Part shown: piece by piece, positions 4,901 through 7,247 of the stretch
How positions within the stretch are numbered: the first letter of the stretch is position 1
Layout of the letters: every line of letters begins with the position of its first letter
Origin: an uncultured Oscillibacter sp.
Lineage (GTDB): Bacteria; Bacillota; Clostridia; Oscillospirales; Oscillospiraceae
Reading direction: 5' to 3'
Length of the DNA: 7,247 bases
NCBI GenBank assembly: GCA_905236835.1
Contig: CAJOQY010000111.1
Location: forward strand, 1 to 7,247
The notes under the pieces: model-generated
Told to the model about the DNA's origin: nothing
Database searches by the model: none
What the model saw: the letters and a program-made list of their open reading frames with translations, nothing else
Made by a program: the position numbers and the translations under genes

Positions 4901-7228
4901 GCTGATCTGCTTGGCCGTAAAATCCATGTCGCCGTCCAGAAATCTCTCGGCGAAACGCGCTTTCTCCGCGTCCAGAGCCTTCTGATCCCGTTCCATGACA
5001 TGACGCAGCAGTTCGGCAAGATACCCGTCACGGGCGAATAATATTTTCTTCGTTTCTAATAATCTTTTAAATCTCACGCTCTCGCGCGGGACGGTTAATA
5101 TAAATTTCTGATATAATTCGCCCGCGTATGAAACCACGGATTCCAATTCTTCCTGCAATTTTTTGGCGTCCCGGTTCCGGTATTCCGCGTAAATATCAAA
5201 CGCCACGCCCGCGGAAGATCGAAATTCCTCCAACGTGTCATAAATTTCGCGCAAAGCGGGCAGATCCTGCGCGATTGTAATGCTGTCCCGCAGGCTCTTG
5301 GCGTTGTAATCATATTCGCGCCCGGACATGAACGCCGTTCTCAGAAAAGCCGCCGCCATACAGCAATCCGTCAAAATCGGATAATCCGGATCGCCCGCGC
5401 CGAGAGAACCCAACAACGCCGACACGCTGTAATCCGGCGACGCGGTTATATCATGCGCGGCCAGCGCGACGGAACGATACGCCGGCAGAATCTCCGGATT
5501 TAATTTCGACGCGGCTTTCAGCCATGCCGCCGCCGCCGGGACCGCCCCCGGACCCGTGAAATTCAACGCCGTGTCAATCGCCTCGCGCTTTGTCATGCGC
5601 AGGGCTTCCCAGCCGTCACGGTCCTCATATGGGACCGTCTCCATCTCCTCGTCGCTCTCGTCAATCTGATGATTTTCCGGCGTGACATTCTCCCAGATAT
5701 TATTATTAATATTAATATTATTTATATTATTTTCTATATTATTAATATTATTTCCATCATTTTCGCCGCTTTCATCCGGTCCGTCCCCCGGCTCCGCCGC
5801 GTCCGGATTCTCCTCCGGCGCGTTATTATTATTATTATTATTTATATTATTATTTTCCGATTCCTCCTCCGGATGCAGGCGGCGGCGCGTCTCCCGAATA
5901 TATTCGCGCAGGTCCGCCAAATGCGGGTCGCTCGGGAACGACGCGAATAATAACCGATACGCTTCCTCCGCCGCGTCCGGATTGCCACGCTCACACTCGG
6001 CGCGGCATTTCCAGCGCAATACCCGCGGATAATATCTGCGCGTGTTCGCCTCCGTCTCCAACCCGGCCTCTTGATATAATCTCAGCCATTCGGCGGACCA
6101 GTCCCGCGTCGTCTCCATCAGTTTCAAATCCGGATTTTCATTGAAATACTGCACGCAGTATCGAATGGCATGGGCCAGAAACGTGACTTTCAGGCGCGGC
6201 TGCGTGCGCGGCTGTTCCAACGCCTGACGCATATACTCCACCGCCTCCGGCAGTTCGTTCAGGCCATAATACAACTGCCCCAGCGCGGCCAGATGCCACG
6301 CGTCGCGCGGATATTCGGCCTGATGCGCTTCATAATACGACGCCGCGTCCGATAAAACGCTGTTTCGATTGTCCTGCTTGGAAATCGCCAGCGCGTATTT
6401 GACCAGATCGCCCGCCGCGTCCGGCCCGTCCGGGGAACCGGCGGCCTCCCGGCATAACTCCATGGCGTATTCCAATTGCCCCTCCGCCGCCGCTCTCCGC
6501 GACAAATCCAGCGGCGAATCCATCGGCATAATATCAACCGCGTTTCCGTCCCGCGTGGAAAATTCCACCCAGATCGTTTTCCCGCCCGATGACGGGTCCT
6601 GCACCTGTCCAAGCCGCTTTCTCAATACGCCGTCGGAAATCTCCTGATACCGGAACGGCCAGCTGTCCCCGCTCCCGGAGACAATCACGCCGGCCTGTTC
6701 GCCCCAGTTTAATTTGCTGATCCAGCCGCTCTCGCGCGCGGGCGTCCCGGCGTCCATCCGCGCGCCGGGATCCCCGGAGAATATCTCGCGAACAGCCTCT
6801 TCAATGCCTTGATTGGGATAAATCGACGAAAGACGCGTAAAACTGTCGTCCACGCTCTGTCCAGCGGCGGGATAAATGCCCTGCTCCAAAAACAAATCCG
6901 CGATTATCATCGGCAGAAGCGATTCCACGCGCTCCGGAACCTGCTCGCGCAGGAATTTTAATCCCGATATATCCCGCGCCCGATACGCGCAGGCCGTCAG
7001 CAAAATCGGGATTTCCTCCGCCTGATTCCATTCCGGGGTCAATAACGCCGCCGCCGCGCACGCCCCGGCGTCCGTATACGCCCCCCAGTTCCAGTAACAC
7101 AACGCCGCTTCCAAATACCAGCGGCCCATTAAATATATATCCGGCTGATACAATCCCGCCCGGGATGACAGCGCGCCGCAAAAACGGAACGATTCCGGAT
7201 CCCATAAATAATCCTGTTCGTCAAACAT
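1970..7228 (-). CDS. Giant TPR-containing STAND/AAA-like ATPase (about 1752 residues)
   Basis: This is a very large multidomain, probably cytoplasmic ATPase. Domains in order: TPR-like helices (about 35-67); a beta-rich stretch (about 170-236) that might be an OB/cold-shock-like barrel; more TPR units (clearest at 311-340 and 402-431); an acidic, Asn-rich linker (454-511); a long, mostly helical middle with no family I can name (512-1258); an alpha/beta segment (1259-1357); FIGRKDEL (1368-1375), a box typical of STAND and Orc-like ATPases; Walker A GGRQLGKS (1389-1396); Walker B LLIMLDEAD with D1475-E1476; a sensor-1-like strand VLAGLHN (1509-1515); a winged-helix-like region (about 1645-1720); and a coiled coil (1728-1749). 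ATP-driven switching is well supported by the motifs; a sensor role for the helical part is inferred. The HEPN-candidate gene overlaps its stop. The ATG at 7228 is provisional: the frame stays open for six more codons to the window edge and only a weak AAAGG 13 bases upstream precedes it, so the true start may be further right. Confidence 0.9.
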   Translation of the reverse strand: MFDEQDYLWDPESFRFCGALSSRAGLYQPDIYLMGRWYLEAALCYWNWGAYTDAGACAAAALLTPEWNQAEEIPILLTACAYRARDISGLKFLREQVPERVESLLPMIIADLFLEQGIYPAAGQSVDDSFTRLSSIYPNQGIEEAVREIFSGDPGARMDAGTPARESGWISKLNWGEQAGVIVSGSGDSWPFRYQEISDGVLRKRLGQVQDPSSGGKTIWVEFSTRDGNAVDIMPMDSPLDLSRRAAAEGQLEYAMELCREAAGSPDGPDAAGDLVKYALAISKQDNRNSVLSDAASYYEAHQAEYPRDAWHLAALGQLYYGLNELPEAVEYMRQALEQPRTQPRLKVTFLAHAIRYCVQYFNENPDLKLMETTRDWSAEWLRLYQEAGLETEANTRRYYPRVLRWKCRAECERGNPDAAEEAYRLLFASFPSDPHLADLREYIRETRRRLHPEEESENNNINNNNNNNAPEENPDAAEPGDGPDESGENDGNNINNIENNINNININNNIWENVTPENHQIDESDEEMETVPYEDRDGWEALRMTKREAIDTALNFTGPGAVPAAAAWLKAASKLNPEILPAYRSVALAAHDITASPDYSVSALLGSLGAGDPDYPILTDCCMAAAFLRTAFMSGREYDYNAKSLRDSITIAQDLPALREIYDTLEEFRSSAGVAFDIYAEYRNRDAKKLQEELESVVSYAGELYQKFILTVPRESVRFKRLLETKKILFARDGYLAELLRHVMERDQKALDAEKARFAERFLDGDMDFTAKQISVGPIDGLIEEAWVLAVRSLQVKKVNSTLQGNRRNNMRSSISEILGAVCRWYALTDQGAGISHRTKSGEEIYNRLKPRLSDQLEELSARCLESRESNFDPEMKMGMELIGYTARELSMRVDGGWHFGQERYLYAEFLYSDEILLDEDFSPDLSSTFCALPEFNILARIRRHLEERDEDFSAHIERIYGPDKARNNYGTADRIFAYLAATGGLDENDMIRRPDNADQFAAQSAMQARMRFRAFQESYALAMNYGQIMRSDAFCYNLMDTVKYWYAESLRTKNFGFFASLLVHAEERIHASAAQYGQQLEEQLDALLSANQEEFDRHPGYADAIQTQIEQQNFIVAEDWMQRIRLGDFSLEVQQPEALGYLEDFWTHYVECYRRVADTGRSLGILMGRARVRNKDAKGAQRLIDCWLNNGNPSNPPRMAQFLDLLGWRNLRVEQYDFPGDSRTEIYRATRTTRSDRMAAPLHPIAAFGSRLDRESMYIVCLYGAYDCDRLYEKIRILDSLDGNKIILLDYALGGADRRALARKLKEKESGLRNVYLVIDRVLLCHLADVYNENLINKILMAIGIPFSYYQPYVVESSHTMPPEIFIGRKDELLKIEQPDGVNLIYGGRQLGKSALFKKARGDLEGSQGRRAVFVDIHDCGCSDAARRLSRELSEIGILENHFITDDWEALCQAIRQRLRSQDDIRYLLIMLDEADTFITDCGQYNYKPLAELKDVQQALPGQFKFVLAGLHNIVRFNREVALGRNSVITHLPSLKITPFRTPEAQELLTGPLSYLGLSLPDKVTVSQILATVNYFPGLIQLYCQKLVESLRAADYAGYDVKNTPPYVITGEHLRRVMADREFVEQIHEKFEITLRLDQDQGGSYYPLTLLIGYMYSAEPSKGGYSAKDVMRHAEELGISQLKNLGEEKTDALMQELQDLNILRGIGPNTYLLASKNFRDLLGSDEEIFEKLSKIEESFEKLSQTEEGSD
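1981..1987 (-). promoter_or_regulatory. Strong ribosome binding site for the TTG-started HEPN-candidate gene
   Basis: On the minus strand GAGGAGG sits inside the last codons of the ATPase gene, followed by 7 bases and the TTG at 1973-1971. It decides the start, since TTG alone would be doubtful. The stop TGA (1972-1970) overlaps the start as TTGA, the usual arrangement for translational coupling. Confidence 0.85.
1991..2050. repeat. 30-bp tandem duplication at the end of the ATPase gene
   Basis: The block TTCTCGAAA recurs at 2001 and 2031, with flanking similarity over about 30 bp per copy. In the protein it gives the imperfect 10-residue repeat EEIFEKLSKI / EESFEKLSQT (1728-1747). Being a multiple of three, it keeps the frame and lengthens a small coiled coil. 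Confidence 0.7.
5696..5755. repeat. AT-rich Asn/Ile codon tract with internal repeats
   Basis: This AT-dominated island encodes residues 493-511 of the ATPase plus the codons just before them, nearly all Asn and Ile. A 14-base direct repeat, TATTATTAATATTA, occurs at 5701-5714 and 5737-5750 (12 codons apart). An 11-base inverted repeat pairs 5707-5717 with 5740-5750. It lies in a flexible linker between the TPR part and the helical middle. Confidence 0.75.
5823..5854. repeat. (ATT)n trinucleotide repeat coding a poly-Asn tract
   Basis: Period-3 ATT runs from 5823 to 5842, is interrupted once and resumes at 5845-5854. On the coding strand these are AAT/AAC codons for Asn 459-461 and 463-469. 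Slippage would change linker length by whole residues without breaking the frame. Confidence 0.8.
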
Positions 7229-7247
7229 CAGGCTGACGGCGCCTTTC

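Noticed and set aside
5669..6032. Plus-strand frames with very hydrophobic Ile/Leu-rich stretches that look like membrane proteins
   Set aside because: They are the antisense reading of the Asn-codon tracts in the ATPase gene (ATT repeats read as Ile). There is no ribosome binding site and the minus-strand frame is far longer and carries clear motifs.
6801..7205. Minus-strand 134-codon frame, glycine-rich
   Set aside because: It lies wholly inside the ATPase gene in another frame. The composition reflects shifted GC-rich codons and there is no recognisable domain.
759..7228. Unusual leucine/arginine codon pairing (AGA-TTA for Arg-Leu) as a signal of recoding or transfer
   Set aside because: AGA-TTA is frequent, but CGT-CTG, CGG-CTG, CGC-CTC and CGC-TTA also occur in both genes, so no rule holds.

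Overview
The window is bacterial DNA in which every supported gene lies on the minus strand, so it reads right to left. The organism looks like an anaerobic Firmicutes/Clostridia-type bacterium. This rests on a radical SAM enzyme of a form common in anaerobes, a strong AGGAGG-type ribosome binding site, AT-rich promoter DNA beside mid-GC coding DNA, and a C6/G6 palindromic repeat of a kind I associate with clostridial genomes. The placement is an inference and is not firm.

Layout, in order of transcription. (1) 7228 to 1970: one very large gene, about 1752 codons. It encodes an N-terminal TPR/helical region, a possible small beta-barrel, an asparagine-rich linker, a long unassigned helical middle, an alpha/beta segment, a P-loop ATPase with clear Walker A and B motifs, a winged-helix-like segment and a short C-terminal coiled coil. 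Its reading frame is still open at the right edge of the window, and a TGATG junction suggests that another gene lies upstream. (2) 1973 to 759: a 404-codon gene that overlaps the first by 4 bases (TTGA) with a strong Shine-Dalgarno sequence. It ends in a HEPN-type R-N-x3-H motif. (3) 758 to 538: a 221-base intergenic region with two inverted copies of a roughly 48-bp double-hairpin repeat, then a probable promoter. (4) 537 to the left edge: the first 179 codons of a radical SAM protein with its own promoter and ribosome binding site.

The first two genes are translationally coupled and form a cassette: a giant ATPase with a repeat-type sensor region plus a small protein carrying a candidate HEPN ribonuclease domain. 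This resembles STAND-NTPase/effector conflict (anti-phage or self-killing) systems, except that the ATPase lies at the C-terminus and the repeats at the N-terminus, the reverse of the usual STAND order. I do not recognise it as a named defence system. The radical SAM gene appears unrelated and independently transcribed.
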